64,000 bases of DNA from the NCBI GenBank assembly GCA_949126835.1, contig OX421505.1, positions 2,475,587 to 2,539,586 of the forward strand, given 5' to 3'; not shown here. Origin of the DNA: Anisus vortex (Eukaryota; Mollusca; Gastropoda; Planorbidae). Numbering within the stretch: position 1 is the first letter of the stretch. The text below holds more notes on this DNA, generated by a model that was not told the DNA's origin, did not search any database, and saw nothing but the letters and a program-made list of their open reading frames with translations.

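Overview
This is metazoan nuclear DNA: AT-rich, intron-heavy and crowded with SINEs, LINE fragments, hAT-type DNA elements, LTR elements and minisatellites. The repeat families look to me like those of a gastropod mollusc, probably a heterobranch snail. That is an inference from pattern, not a demonstrated identity.

Almost the whole window is one gene on the minus strand. I reconstructed 31 exons by splice sites and reading phase: a signal-peptide exon at the right edge (63956-64000, 5' end outside the window), then a four-exon cassette (named here C, D, A, B in order of transcription) repeated seven times in full, plus an eighth copy whose C and D exons are present and whose A and B exons would lie left of position 1. 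Every cassette uses the same intron phases (1 before C, 2 before D, 1 before A, 2 before B). All 30 junctions stay in frame, and the visible coding sequence is 4248 nt, about 1415 codons. Each cassette encodes about 180-199 residues with twelve conserved cysteines, three per exon, in fixed spacing: C-x5-C-x22..31-C / C-x7-C-x18..19-C / C-x16-C-x22..27-C / C-x8-C-x22..24-C. The product is predicted to be a very large secreted, disulphide-rich, probably N-glycosylated modular protein. I do not know its function. A remote relation to the 12-cysteine T20D4.11-like (DUF19) domain is a hypothesis.

Most of the rest is material inside this gene's introns. From left to right: SINEs and LINE tails (1-7.7 kb); a complete LTR retrotransposon (8356-16217, 4-bp target duplication) with Ty3/gypsy-like proteins but integrase ahead of reverse transcriptase, as described for Gmr1-type elements; a 40-bp satellite (17.4-18.35 kb); a non-autonomous hAT element holding a palindromic MITE that in turn holds a solo LTR (19265-21446); a 4.2-kb foldback element with a 10-bp target duplication (22175-26379); a second type of solo LTR (35560-36184); arrays of 41, 45, 23 and 38 bp (37.2-43.1 kb); a G-rich-ended hAT-type element (45841-46927); LINE fragments (48-57 kb); and a broken but structurally complete hAT transposon (59585-62498) sitting 33 bp from the first cassette's splice acceptor.

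The host gene reading frame is intact throughout despite this load. The most unusual points are the cassette architecture, a minisatellite that has copied a splice acceptor with the start of its exon about 13 times, and the domain order of the retrotransposon.
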